Positions 48,147 through 57,183 are shown, counted from the first letter of the stretch. The stretch: 64,000 nt of DNA from an uncultured Dorea sp. (GCF_934294775.1 NZ_CAKRAH010000008.1:1-64000); one strand, 5' to 3'. The notes: generated by a model from the letters alone, not told the origin. Numbers and translations: made by a program.

Positions 48147-49842
48147 CCAGAGAATAGTTCGTATAGTAAACAACGAATCCGGGTTTTGCACCATTCGGTT
48201 TTTTGACATGTTTTTTCTGGATATAATCGATCTCTACTTTGTCGCTTCCGCGGTTTTTTGAATAATAAGCAGCCAGACGTCCGGCCTCTTCAAAGGTGCG
48301 GTCCGGAAGTTCATCACCGCCGCTTTTTACAATGACATGAGAGCCCGGTGCACCTTTTGCGTGGAACCACCAGTCATTGCCATTTGCAAAAGAGAAAGTC
48401 AGCTCTTCGTTCTGAAGATTATTCTTTCCGACATACATATCGTAGCCGTCGCTTGAAATATAGTGCATTGGTTTACTGGTCAGTTTTACTTTTTTCTTGG
48501 TATGCTTTCTGCGGACATATCCACTTTGCATTAATTCTTCTTTGATCTGGGCAAGATCGGCCTCGCTGAGTGAGATGTCCAGTGCATTACTGATGGATTC
48601 CAGATACTGTATGTCATCTGCGGTTTCCTGTATCAGCTCGGTCAGTGCTTCAAAAGTACGTTTTTGTTTGTTATATTTTGCAAAATAGCGCTGGGCGTTT
48701 TCGCCCGGGGTCTGTGTAGGGTCAAGGGGGATCGTAATCTCTTCATTGGTATAGTAATTCAGGGCTGTCAGTTCTTTGGAACCAGGGGCCAGATTGTAAC
48801 CATAGGTATTGATCAGTTCTCCGTAGACTTTGTATTTATCACGTTTTTCAGTGCCTTTTAATTGTTTAGACTGCAGGTCGTATTTTTTACGGTTGCGTTC
48901 AAGCGCTGTCTGTACGACATGTCTTAGATCCGCACTTTTCTGATGGATGCGAGTCAGGGTGTTTTTTGTGGAATAATACGTATAGAGAACTTCCGACATG
49001 GAAGTAAATTCTTTTTTTGTATATTCGTTAAAATGTGTAACCGAAAGTGCACTGAATTCTTTCGGGGCATTTCCATTATAATAGATAGCAGGCTGGAAAG
49101 TCCCCTGTCTGATATCTTCCATATAATAAGTAAACTGACGGTAGAGATGTGTCAGCACATCTTCTGAAAGATCGTGTGCAGTCATGGAAGAATCCACGCC
49201 TGCCAGGTAACAGATTTCTTCTGCTATCACAGGACTGATACCGGTCATGCTGGAATAGACAGCTTTGGATACCGGCATTGGTTTTTCCAGAATTGCCTGA
49301 ACAAATGCTTCCTGTGTAACGGTGAGAGGATTCTTTTTTGACATGGTGTCCGGAATGAAATAATCCCGTCCCGGTAATACTTCGCGGACAGAACTCATCT
49401 GAGCGGAGACATGCTTGATACTGTCAATAATGCGTCCGTTTGAATCACAGAATATAATGTTGCTGTGTTTTCCCATGATTTCGATGATCAGTTTCTTTTT
49501 ACATAAGTCACCCATTTCATCCAGATGTTCAATGTCCAGATGGATGATCCGCTCCAGAGACGGCTGGGAGACAGCTGTAATACGTCCGCCGCCAATGTGT
49601 TTGCGCAGAAGCATGCAAAAACCGGGAGCTGTCATAGGGCTTGGCTTATTTTCATTTGTCAGATAGATGAGAGGAAGGGAAGCGCTGGCTGAAATATAAA
49701 GACGCTTCAGTCCTTCATTTCCTTTTATTGTTAAAAGCAGTTCGTCGTTTTCAGGCTGGGCGATCTTGGAAATGCGTCCACCGACCAGTGCCTTATTTAA
49801 TTCCTGAACGACCGCTGCAACGGTGATTCCGTCAAATGCCAT
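48103..49842 (-). CDS. rqcH: Rqc2 homologue RqcH (NFACT / fibronectin-binding-like)
   Basis: Binds stalled 50S subunits and directs poly-alanine tailing of incomplete peptides in ribosome quality control. The family was formerly named fibronectin-binding protein. The 579 residues show the NFACT-N domain (MAFDGITVAAVVQELNKALVGGRISKIAQP), a coiled-coil middle (about 280-420), and the NFACT-R domain with DWWFHAKGAPGSHVIVKSGGDELPD near 488-512. The length and domain order are complete. It is monocistronic on the minus strand and divergent from yicC. Confidence 0.93.
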   Translation of the reverse strand: MAFDGITVAAVVQELNKALVGGRISKIAQPENDELLLTIKGNEGLKRLYISASASLPLIYLTNENKPSPMTAPGFCMLLRKHIGGGRITAVSQPSLERIIHLDIEHLDEMGDLCKKKLIIEIMGKHSNIIFCDSNGRIIDSIKHVSAQMSSVREVLPGRDYFIPDTMSKKNPLTVTQEAFVQAILEKPMPVSKAVYSSMTGISPVIAEEICYLAGVDSSMTAHDLSEDVLTHLYRQFTYYMEDIRQGTFQPAIYYNGNAPKEFSALSVTHFNEYTKKEFTSMSEVLYTYYSTKNTLTRIHQKSADLRHVVQTALERNRKKYDLQSKQLKGTEKRDKYKVYGELINTYGYNLAPGSKELTALNYYTNEEITIPLDPTQTPGENAQRYFAKYNKQKRTFEALTELIQETADDIQYLESISNALDISLSEADLAQIKEELMQSGYVRRKHTKKKVKLTSKPMHYISSDGYDMYVGKNNLQNEELTFSFANGNDWWFHAKGAPGSHVIVKSGGDELPDRTFEEAGRLAAYYSKNRGSDKVEIDYIQKKHVKKPNGAKPGFVVYYTNYSLVIDSDISNIKNVQD

Positions 49843-49881
49843 AATACATATTCCTTTCGTTGCGAATTTTCATATTTGTCT

Positions 49882-49922
49882 AGTATAGCACAGTTGACGA
49901 ACTTTGCCAAATGTCTTATAAT
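49882..49922. promoter_or_regulatory. Overlapping divergent promoters of rqcH and yicC
   Basis: Plus strand: TTGACG (49894-49899) and TATAAT (49917-49922), 17-bp spacer, for yicC-gmk-rpoZ. Minus strand: TTGGCA (49910-49905) and TATACT (49887-49882), 17-bp spacer, for rqcH. The two promoters interlock, so polymerase can occupy only one at a time. Confidence 0.7.
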
Positions 49923-50005
49923 AAGGTTTGGTTTTTTAGCGTTATATTTCGGATGGATAATGAAATATAACTTTTTAAAATAGCGAATAAGAAGAGGTTC
50001 ATATC

Positions 50006-50887
50006 ATGATTAAGAGTATGACAGGATTTGGGCGTTGTGAATCTGCAGATGAGAGACGGAAATTCACCGTAGAGATGAAAGGTGTGAATCACCGTTATCT
50101 GGATGCAAATATCCGTATGCCGAAAAAATTGAATTTTTTTGAAAGTGCGATTCGAAGCCTTTTAAAAGAAAGTGTCCACCGTGGGAAAGTGGATATTTTT
50201 ATTACATATGAAGATTTTTCGGAGAGTCAGGTTTCTTTAAAGTATAACGAAACACTGGCAGCAGAATATCTGGAAAAATTCAAACAGATGGAAGAAAAAT
50301 TTTCCCTGGAAAATGATATCCGTGTATCTACATTGTCACGTTATCCAGAGGTCCTTACAATGGAAGAAAAGATGGATGACGAAGAGGAATTGTGGAAAGG
50401 ACTTAAGAAAGCCCTGGACGGAGCGATTGCCCAGTTTGTACAGACCAGAACGGTTGAAGGTGAAAATCTGAAACAGGATCTGATCGGTAAACTGGATGGC
50501 ATGCTTGTTCTGGTAGGACAGATAGAAGAGCGTGCACCGCAGATCATTACTGAATACCGGGAAAAGCTGGAAGGAAAGGTAAAAGAACTTCTGGAAGATA
50601 CGAAGATCGATGAGGGACGTATCGCAGCTGAGATTGTTATCTTTGCAGATAAAATCTGTACAGATGAGGAAGTTGTAAGATTAAGAAGTCATGTGGAGCA
50701 TATGAAGGCAACACTTCAGTCGGATGACAGTGGAATCGGAAGAAAGCTTGATTTTATTGCACAGGAAATGAATCGTGAAGCCAATACAATCCTGTCAAAG
50801 GCCAATGATCTGGAAACGTCTAATATCGGTATCGAGTTAAAGACGGAGATTGAAAAGGTCAGAGAACAGATTCAGAATATTGAATAG
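50006..50887 (+). CDS. YicC/YloC-family endoribonuclease
   Basis: A 293-residue member of the YicC/YloC family, shown in model bacteria to act in RNA decay or cleavage. The N-terminal signature MIKSMTGFGRCE and VEMKGVNHRYLDANIRMPK is intact. The C-terminal block EVVRLRSHVEHMKATLQ, GRKLDFIAQEMNREANTILSKA is highly conserved in the family. It heads yicC-gmk-rpoZ. In many Firmicutes remA lies between yicC and gmk; here the gap is 31 bp and remA is absent. Confidence 0.92.
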   Translation: MIKSMTGFGRCESADERRKFTVEMKGVNHRYLDANIRMPKKLNFFESAIRSLLKESVHRGKVDIFITYEDFSESQVSLKYNETLAAEYLEKFKQMEEKFSLENDIRVSTLSRYPEVLTMEEKMDDEEELWKGLKKALDGAIAQFVQTRTVEGENLKQDLIGKLDGMLVLVGQIEERAPQIITEYREKLEGKVKELLEDTKIDEGRIAAEIVIFADKICTDEEVVRLRSHVEHMKATLQSDDSGIGRKLDFIAQEMNREANTILSKANDLETSNIGIELKTEIEKVREQIQNIE

Positions 50888-50918
50888 TAAATGAAAAAGA
50901 TAAAAAGAGGATAATAAG

Positions 50919-51539
50919 ATGAAGGAAAAGGGAATTCTAATCGTTGTATCAGGTTTTTCGGGATCTGGTAAAGGAACCATTATGAAAGAACTGTTAAAAC
51001 AGTATGATAATTATGCATTATCCATCTCTGCGACTACCAGAAATCCAAGACCGGGAGAAGAAGATGGCCGGGAATATTTTTTCAAAACTGTAGAAGATTT
51101 TGAAAAAATGATTGCGAAAGAAGAACTGATAGAGTATGCTAAGTACGTGGAGAATTACTATGGAACGCCACGGGCATATGTGGAAGAACAGCTGGAAGCA
51201 GGTAAGGATGTTATTCTTGAGATTGAAATACAGGGTGCTTTGAAGGTGAAAGAAAAGTTCCCGGATACACTGCTTTTATTTGTGACACCGCCAAGCGCAG
51301 AGGAATTAAAAAAACGTCTGATAGGCCGGGGAACCGAGACAATGGACGTGATAGAATTCCGTATGAATCGTGCGAAAGAAGAAGCTCTGGTAATGGATCA
51401 GTATGATTATCTGATCATTAATGATGATCTTCAGGAATGTGTAGAGGAGATGCATCAGATCATCCAGGGAGAGCACAGAAGAAGTTTCCGTAATACAGCG
51501 TTTATCGAGCATATGAAAGAAGAATTGAAAGGAGAATAA
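50919..51539 (+). CDS. gmk: Guanylate kinase
   Basis: Phosphorylates GMP to GDP. The 206 residues have the P-loop VSGFSGSGKGTIMKELL near residue 9, the GMP-binding SATTRNPRPGEEDGREYFF near 38, and the lid and C-terminal regions (RLIGRGTETMDVIEFRM). It precedes rpoZ by four bases, so the pair is coupled. Confidence 0.97.
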   Translation: MKEKGILIVVSGFSGSGKGTIMKELLKQYDNYALSISATTRNPRPGEEDGREYFFKTVEDFEKMIAKEELIEYAKYVENYYGTPRAYVEEQLEAGKDVILEIEIQGALKVKEKFPDTLLLFVTPPSAEELKKRLIGRGTETMDVIEFRMNRAKEEALVMDQYDYLIINDDLQECVEEMHQIIQGEHRRSFRNTAFIEHMKEELKGE

Positions 51540-51543
51540 GTGT

Positions 51544-51795
51544 ATGTTACATCCATCTTACACAGACTTAATGAAGGTAGTTAATAAAGATGTAGAAGAG
51601 GGCGAAACAAAAGTAGTTAACAGCCGTTATTCTATCGTTATGGCTACAGCAAAAAGAGCAAGAGAGATCATCGACGGATCTATGCCGCTTGTTAATGCGA
51701 AAATGGGAGAAAAACCATTATCTATCGCAATTGACGAGATGAATCAGGGAAAGATGACAATCATCGCTGAGGAAGAGGACGAAAAAGAAGATTAA
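51544..51795 (+). CDS. rpoZ: RNA polymerase omega subunit RpoZ
   Basis: Small subunit that helps assemble RNA polymerase. The 83 residues have the conserved SRYSIVMATAKRAREI core near residue 27 and an acidic tail. The gmk-rpoZ order is standard. A hairpin terminator follows. Confidence 0.95.
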   Translation: MLHPSYTDLMKVVNKDVEEGETKVVNSRYSIVMATAKRAREIIDGSMPLVNAKMGEKPLSIAIDEMNQGKMTIIAEEEDEKED

Positions 51796-51818
51796 GATTT
51801 TTCGTTAGAATAAAATGC

Positions 51819-51850
51819 AGGGCAGATGCCGCGAGGTATCTGCCTTTCTT
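51819..51850 (+). terminator. Terminator after rpoZ
   Basis: GGCAGAT and CC (51821-51830) pair with GG and ATCTGCC (51835-51844) around GCGA. The following tract is T-rich but interrupted by C. Confidence 0.75.
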
Positions 51851-51892
51851 TCCATAATAAATGAAGAAAATATGAGAAAAGAGGAGATGTGA

Positions 51893-53215
51893 ATGAATAT
51901 ATTTTTTATATCACTTGGCTGTGATAAGAACCTTGTAGATTCGGAGGTCATGCTTGGACTTCTGGACGAAAAAGGTTATCAGATTATAGATGATGAGACA
52001 CAGGCTGATGTAATGGTTATTAATACCTGTTGTTTTATCCATGATGCAAAAGAAGAAAGTATCCAGACAATCCTGGATATGGCAAGATACAAAGAAGAAG
52101 GAAGATTAAAAGCATTGATCGTAACCGGCTGTCTTGCGCAGAGATACAAGCAGGAGATCATTGATGAGATTCCGGAAGTAGATGTTGTGCTTGGAACGAC
52201 TTCTTATGATAAGATCGTAGATGCGGTGGAAGAAGCACTTGCAGGAAAAGACGGTGTGGAACTTGCCGATATCAATGCACTTCCACTTCCTGATACGAAG
52301 AGACTTGTGACAACCGGCGGGCACTATGCATATCTGAAGATTGCAGAAGGCTGTGATAAGCACTGTACATATTGTATTATTCCAAAAGTTCGTGGTAATT
52401 ACCGTAGTGTGCCGATGGAGCGTCTGTTAAAAGAAGCACAGGAACTGGCAGATCAGGGCGTCAAAGAACTGATCCTGGTTGCCCAGGAGACAACCGTATA
52501 TGGCCAGGATCTCTATGGAGAAAAATCCCTGCACAAATTATTACGGGCGTTATGTAAGATCAAAGGTATCCGCTGGATCCGTGTGCTTTACTGTTATCCG
52601 GAGGAAATTGATGACAATCTAATCCAGGTTATGAAAGAAGAACCGAAGATCTGTCATTATCTGGATCTTCCAATCCAGCATGCAAGTGATGCAATCTTAA
52701 AGAGAATGGGAAGAAGAACTTCAAAGCAGCAGCTGATAGAGACCATCGAAAAATTAAGAAAAGAGATTCCGGATATTGCACTTAGAACAACACTGATCAC
52801 CGGATTCCCTGGAGAAACACAGGAACAACATGAAGAAGTCATGGAATTCGTAGATGAGATGGAATTTGACAGACTTGGTGTATTTACCTATTCACCGGAA
52901 GAAGATACTCCGGCAGCAACGATGCCGGATCAGATTGAAGAAGAAGTGAAAGAAGACCGTCAGGCAGACATTATGGAACTTCAGCAGGAAATTGTATTTG
53001 ATCAGGCAGAAGCAATGATCGGAAAAGAAGTCCTGGTAATGATCGAAGGGAAAGTTGCAGACGAGAATGCATACGTGGGAAGAACCTACAGGGATGCACC
53101 GAACGTAGATGGATTGATCTTTGTGAATACAGATGAAGAACTGATGACCGGAGATTTTGCAAAAGTAAAAGTAACCGGAGCAGCAGAATATGATTTGATA
53201 GGAGAGTTGTTATAA
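51893..53215 (+). CDS. rimO: Ribosomal protein S12 methylthiotransferase RimO
   Basis: Radical SAM enzyme that adds a methylthio group to an Asp of ribosomal protein S12. The 440 residues have the N-terminal UPF0004 domain (SLGCDKNLVDSEVM, NTCCFIHDAKEES, TGCLAQRY). The radical SAM motif CDKHCTYCIIPKVRG lies near residue 155, and a C-terminal TRAM domain (about 375-440). The DxLG-type S12-recognition features and the text SLGCDKNLVDSE distinguish it from MiaB. Its stop overlaps the pgsA start by one base. Confidence 0.95.
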   Translation: MNIFFISLGCDKNLVDSEVMLGLLDEKGYQIIDDETQADVMVINTCCFIHDAKEESIQTILDMARYKEEGRLKALIVTGCLAQRYKQEIIDEIPEVDVVLGTTSYDKIVDAVEEALAGKDGVELADINALPLPDTKRLVTTGGHYAYLKIAEGCDKHCTYCIIPKVRGNYRSVPMERLLKEAQELADQGVKELILVAQETTVYGQDLYGEKSLHKLLRALCKIKGIRWIRVLYCYPEEIDDNLIQVMKEEPKICHYLDLPIQHASDAILKRMGRRTSKQQLIETIEKLRKEIPDIALRTTLITGFPGETQEQHEEVMEFVDEMEFDRLGVFTYSPEEDTPAATMPDQIEEEVKEDRQADIMELQQEIVFDQAEAMIGKEVLVMIEGKVADENAYVGRTYRDAPNVDGLIFVNTDEELMTGDFAKVKVTGAAEYDLIGELL

Positions 53216-53757
53216 TGAATTTACCAAATAAGTTAACTGTTTTAAGAGTAATTATGGTTCCGTTTTTTGTATTTTTCATGCTGACAGGTGTTGGCGGAGC
53301 TGCTAATAAATGGATTGCGCTGATTATTTTCTGTGTAGCAAGTCTTACTGATATGTTAGATGGAAAAATTGCAAGAGCAAGAAATCTGGTAACAAACTTT
53401 GGAAAGTTTATGGATCCGCTTGCAGATAAGCTGCTTGTTTGTTCCGCTATGATCTGCATGATCCCTCTTGGAAAACTGCAGGCATGGTTTGTAATCGTAA
53501 TCATTGCAAGAGAATTTATCATCAGTGGCTTCCGTCTGGTGGCAGCAGATAATGATATTGTTATCGCAGCAAGCTACTGGGGAAAATTTAAAACCGTATC
53601 CCAGATGTTCATGCTGATTCTTCTGATTGCAGATCTTGGTGGTGCATTTAATGTGATCGCACAGGTTTTGATCTGGGTATCACTGGTTCTGACGATTGTA
53701 TCACTGATTGATTATATTGCGAAGAATGTACAGGTACTGACACAGGGAGGCATGTAA
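53215..53757 (+). CDS. pgsA: CDP-diacylglycerol-glycerol-3-phosphate 3-phosphatidyltransferase PgsA
   Basis: Membrane enzyme that commits to phosphatidylglycerol synthesis. The 180 residues carry the CDP-alcohol phosphotransferase motif spread over DMLDGKIARARNLVTNFGKFMDPLADK near residues 46-72, with all conserved Asp present, and four to six hydrophobic helices. The start codon ATG overlaps the rimO stop (TAATG). It is followed one base later by cinA. Confidence 0.96.
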   Translation: MNLPNKLTVLRVIMVPFFVFFMLTGVGGAANKWIALIIFCVASLTDMLDGKIARARNLVTNFGKFMDPLADKLLVCSAMICMIPLGKLQAWFVIVIIAREFIISGFRLVAADNDIVIAASYWGKFKTVSQMFMLILLIADLGGAFNVIAQVLIWVSLVLTIVSLIDYIAKNVQVLTQGGM

Positions 53758-53758
53758 G

Positions 53759-55000
53759 ATGACGGTAGAGTTTGTCTGTGTGGGAACAGAGATCCTCTTG
53801 GGAAATATTGTAAATACCAATGCAGCGTACCTGGCAAAAAAATGTGCGCTGCTTGGACTTTCCTGTTATCACCAGAGTGTGGTAGGGGATAATGAAGAAC
53901 GTCTGGAAGAAACGCTTAGAACAGCTCTTTCAAGATCAGATATTGTAATCTTAAGTGGAGGCCTTGGGCCAACAAAGGATGATCTGACAAAAGAAGTTGC
54001 AGCAAAAGTTTTTGAAAAAGAGCTTCATGAAGATGCACATACAAGACAGCGGATTGAAGAATATTTCAAAAATAGAAAAAGCCGTACCGTTACAGAGAAT
54101 AACTGGAAACAGGCAATGGTTCCGGAAGGTGCAATTGTTGTAGATAATGATAATGGAACAGCACCGGGAATCATATTAGAAGCAGATGGAAAGACGGCCA
54201 TTTTGCTTCCGGGACCACCAAATGAGATACAGCCGATGTTTGAAAAAGACATTGAGCCATATCTGAATAAGAGACAGCCGGAAGGAATCTATTCGCACAT
54301 GGTAAAAATCTGCGGAATTGGTGAGAGCAGGGCAGAGACTATGGTGGCGGATCTTATGGATGAACAGTCAAATCCAACACTTGCGCCATATGCGAAGACA
54401 GGGGAAGTACATTTCCGTGTTACTGCGAAAGCAAAAGATGAGGAAACGGCAGAGAAATTGATGCAGCCAATGATCCAGGAGCTGTATAAGAAGTTTGGTG
54501 ACCAGATTTATACAACGGAAGAAGCAGTTACACTTGAAGAAGCAGTGGTGACTCTTCTGAAAGAAAAACATATGACAGTGACAACGGCTGAATCCTGCAC
54601 AGGAGGCTTGACGGCAGGCAGGCTTCTGAACGTGTCGGGTGCGTCAGATGTGTATAAAGAAGGCTACGTGACGTATGCAAATGAAGCAAAAGAAAAACTA
54701 TTAGGTGTCAGCCATAAAACACTGGAAACATATGGTGCGGTGAGTCCGCAGACAGCACATGAGATGGCAGAAGGTGCGGCAAAAGCGGCAGGCTCAGATG
54801 CCGCTGTAGGAATCACCGGTATTGCCGGACCGGGAGGCGGAACACCAGAAAAACCGGTGGGACTTGTATATATCGGATGTTCAGTAAATGGAAATGTCAG
54901 AGTAGAAGAATTCCATTTTCAGGGAAATAGAAGCAAGAACAGAGATGCAGCTGTTGTAAATGCGCTTACGATTCTAAGAGAAGAACTTTTAAAAGTGTAA
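53759..55000 (+). CDS. cinA: CinA (damage-inducible protein; MoCF plus PncC-type amidase)
   Basis: A 413-residue two-domain protein. The N-terminal MoCF/COG1058 domain has VGTEILLGNIVNTNAAYLA and ILSGGLGPTKDDLTKE near residue 64. The C-terminal PncC-type nicotinamide-nucleotide amidase domain begins near residue 255 with TTAESCTGGLTAGRL and ends with GITGIAGPGGGTPEKPVGLVYIG. It probably acts in NAD-related pyridine nucleotide salvage. In many Firmicutes recA follows; here it does not. Confidence 0.94.
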   Translation: MTVEFVCVGTEILLGNIVNTNAAYLAKKCALLGLSCYHQSVVGDNEERLEETLRTALSRSDIVILSGGLGPTKDDLTKEVAAKVFEKELHEDAHTRQRIEEYFKNRKSRTVTENNWKQAMVPEGAIVVDNDNGTAPGIILEADGKTAILLPGPPNEIQPMFEKDIEPYLNKRQPEGIYSHMVKICGIGESRAETMVADLMDEQSNPTLAPYAKTGEVHFRVTAKAKDEETAEKLMQPMIQELYKKFGDQIYTTEEAVTLEEAVVTLLKEKHMTVTTAESCTGGLTAGRLLNVSGASDVYKEGYVTYANEAKEKLLGVSHKTLETYGAVSPQTAHEMAEGAAKAAGSDAAVGITGIAGPGGGTPEKPVGLVYIGCSVNGNVRVEEFHFQGNRSKNRDAAVVNALTILREELLKV

Positions 55001-55063
55001 AAATGTGAAAAAAGATGCACAGAAAAAACAGGAAAATAGAAGAAATAGAAGTCAAAAAAGCAA

Positions 55064-55092
55064 TTGACGAATGTCGAAATATATGAGAAAAT
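55064..55092 (+). promoter_or_regulatory. Predicted promoter of the NifU-like/GGGtGRT pair
   Basis: TTGACG (55064-55069) and GAAAAT (55087-55092) with a 17-bp spacer and an extended -10 TG at 55084-55085. Confidence 0.5.
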
Positions 55093-55167
55093 GTAAACAA
55101 GTATGGATGTTAAAGACATAACAAACCCTACGATAAGCAAACTTACATAGTTGAAAGGAGTTTTAAA

Positions 55168-55860
55168 ATGATTTATTCACAGGAAGTAGAAATGATGTGT
55201 CCGGTAGCTCAGGGTGCAAACCACGGACCAGCTCCGATTCCGGAAGAAGCAAAATGGGTTCAGGCTAAGGAAATTAAAGATATCTCTGGTTTTACACATG
55301 GTGTAGGCTGGTGTGCTCCTCAGCAGGGTGCCTGTAAATTAACACTGAATGTTAAAGATGGTATCATCCAGGAGGCTCTTGTTGAGACAATCGGATGTTC
55401 AGGAATGACACATTCAGCAGCTATGGCTTCTGAAATTCTTCCAGGAAAAACTATATTAGAAGCATTAAACACAGACCTTGTTTGTGACGCTATCAATACA
55501 GCAATGCGCGAGTTATTCCTGCAGATCGTATACGGAAGAACTCAGAGTGCATTCTCTGAAGATGGACTTGCTATTGGAGCTGGACTTGAAGACCTCGGAA
55601 AAGGACTTCGTTCACAGGTTGGTACAATGTACGGAACATTAGCTAAGGGTCCTCGTTACCTTGAAATGGCAGAAGGATATGTAACAGGTATCGCTCTTGA
55701 TGAGAATGATGAGATCATTGGATATCAGTTCGTAAGCCTTGGAAAATTCACAGACTTCGTAAAAGCTGGAGATACTCCAAACGAAGCTTGGGAGAAAGCT
55801 AAAGGACAGTACGGACGTGTTGCAGATGCAGTTAAGATCATCGACCCACGTAAGGAGTAA
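55168..55860 (+). CDS. NifU-like iron-sulfur cluster scaffold-type protein
   Basis: A 230-residue protein with a NifU/IscU-like core. GWCAPQQGACKLTLNVKDGIIQEALVETIGCSGMTHSAAMASEIL (about 50-95) recalls the two cysteine positions of IscU folds. A further Cys lies in MMCPVAQG at residue 11. The C-terminal third is not part of classical NifU. Its client is unknown. RBS is AAAGGAG. It is followed 40 bp later by the GGGtGRT protein, its regular partner in Lachnospiraceae, so the two probably act together. Confidence 0.8.
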   Translation: MIYSQEVEMMCPVAQGANHGPAPIPEEAKWVQAKEIKDISGFTHGVGWCAPQQGACKLTLNVKDGIIQEALVETIGCSGMTHSAAMASEILPGKTILEALNTDLVCDAINTAMRELFLQIVYGRTQSAFSEDGLAIGAGLEDLGKGLRSQVGTMYGTLAKGPRYLEMAEGYVTGIALDENDEIIGYQFVSLGKFTDFVKAGDTPNEAWEKAKGQYGRVADAVKIIDPRKE

Positions 55861-55900
55861 TCTCAATATTTTAAGGTAATTTAATCAGGAGGATAAATTA

Positions 55901-56911
55901 ATGGCTTTATTTGAATCATATGAAAGAAGAATTGATAAAATCAATGAAGTATTGGCTGGTTATGGTATTTCTTCTATCGAAGAAGCACAGCAGATCACAA
56001 AGGATGCCGGACTTGATGTATACAATCAGATCAAAGGTATTCAGCCAATCTGTTTTGAAAATGCATGCTGGGCATACATCGTAGGTGCAGCAATTGCAAT
56101 CAAAAAAGGATGTAAGACAGCAGCAGAAGCTGCAGCAGCAATCGGAGAAGGACTTCAGGCTTTCTGTATTCCTGGATCAGTTGCTGATCAGAGAAAAGTA
56201 GGTCTTGGACATGGTAACTTAGGAAAGATGCTTCTGGAAGAAGATACAGAATGTTTCGCATTCCTGGCTGGTCACGAGTCATTCGCAGCTGCTGAGGGTG
56301 CTATCGGTATCGCAGAGAAAGCTAACAAGGTTCGTAAGAAACCTCTTCGTGTTATCCTGAACGGTCTTGGAAAAGATGCTGCAAAGATCATCTCAAGAAT
56401 TAACGGATTCACATATGTTCAGACAGAATATGATTATTACACAGGAGAACTGAAAGAAGTAGAGAGAATCTCTTACTCTGACGGACTCCGTTCAAAAGTT
56501 AACTGCTACGGTGCTAACGATGTACGTGAAGGTGTTGCAATCATGCACAAAGAAGGCGTAGATGTATCTATCACAGGTAACTCTACAAACCCAACACGTT
56601 TCCAGCATCCAGTTGCAGGTACATACAAAAAAGAGTGTATTGAGCAGGGCAAGAAGTACTTCTCAGTAGCATCAGGTGGTGGTACAGGACGTACACTTCA
56701 CCCAGATAACATGGCTGCAGGTCCAGCTTCATATGGTATGACAGATACACTTGGACGTATGCATTCAGATGCACAGTTCGCTGGATCTTCATCAGTACCA
56801 GCTCACGTAGAGATGATGGGACTGATCGGAGCAGGAAACAACCCGATGGTTGGTATGACTGTTGCAGTTGCTGTATCCGTAGAAGAAGCAGCTAAGGCTG
56901 GTAAATTCTAA
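55901..56911 (+). CDS. GGGtGRT protein (conserved, function unknown)
   Basis: A 336-residue protein of the family named for its motif, here VASGGGTGRTLHPDNMAAGPASYG near residue 254. Other striking stretches are AYIVGAAIAIKKG near 55, LGHGNLGKMLLEEDTECFAFLAGHESFAAAEGAIGIA near 105, and the glycine/methionine-rich end MMGLIGAGNNPMVGMTVAVAVSVEEAAKAGKF. No signal peptide or membrane segment is clear. Codon use resembles that of pflB, suggesting high expression. The biochemical role is not known to me. Pairing with a NifU-like protein hints at metal or iron-sulfur chemistry (inference). Confidence 0.85.
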   Translation: MALFESYERRIDKINEVLAGYGISSIEEAQQITKDAGLDVYNQIKGIQPICFENACWAYIVGAAIAIKKGCKTAAEAAAAIGEGLQAFCIPGSVADQRKVGLGHGNLGKMLLEEDTECFAFLAGHESFAAAEGAIGIAEKANKVRKKPLRVILNGLGKDAAKIISRINGFTYVQTEYDYYTGELKEVERISYSDGLRSKVNCYGANDVREGVAIMHKEGVDVSITGNSTNPTRFQHPVAGTYKKECIEQGKKYFSVASGGGTGRTLHPDNMAAGPASYGMTDTLGRMHSDAQFAGSSSVPAHVEMMGLIGAGNNPMVGMTVAVAVSVEEAAKAGKF

Positions 56912-56979
56912 GGAATGGTTTGAATATAAGGGTTTTTAATGTGACTGAAAGTAGAAAAAAGTATGGAAAATGGATTCAT

Positions 56980-57023
56980 TTGACAACTATTTGACTACTG
57001 CTTGACAACATACATTTGATAAC
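56980..57023 (+). repeat. Four phased TTGA(C/T)(A/T)AC iterons
   Basis: TTGACAAC at 56980, TTGACTAC at 56991, TTGACAAC at 57002 and TTGATAAC at 57016 lie at 11, 11 and 14 bp intervals, on one face of the helix. They sit just before the phage-derived cassette. They resemble clustered protein-binding sites such as integrase arm sites, but no such protein is encoded nearby. Confidence 0.5.
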
Positions 57024-57032
57024 TTTTAAATG

Positions 57033-57094
57033 AAAAAAGAGGATAAATATCGAATCTCATTTAGTTGAGTGACAGATATTCATCCTCTTTTTTT
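57033..57094. terminator. Palindromic element T1 (bidirectional terminator), left border of the lysis cassette
   Basis: AAGAGGATAAATATC pairs with GATATTCATCCTCTT with one mismatch around an inner CTCA/TGAG hairpin, followed by T7. A run of A on the left provides a T-tract for the minus strand. The 53-nt core (57037-57089) is identical to T2 (59005-59057) at 40 positions. Confidence 0.85.
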
Positions 57095-57183
57095 ATTGCA
57101 TTTTTCCAAATCTTCTCTTAAGTATTCAATATCACGTACCGTGTATGTAGATTGTGTGTATTCATCGCCATCAAAATGAGTAG
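57080..57183 (-). pseudogene. C-terminal remnant of an unknown minus-strand gene
   Basis: The minus-strand frame ending at 57080 reads HFDGDEYTQSTYTVRDIEY then LREDLEKCNKKRG, an ordinary soluble-protein tail. Upstream of about 57183 the frame becomes antisense to the phage genes and loses protein character. It is probably the end of a gene broken at the cassette junction. I do not recognise the family. Confidence 0.35.
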
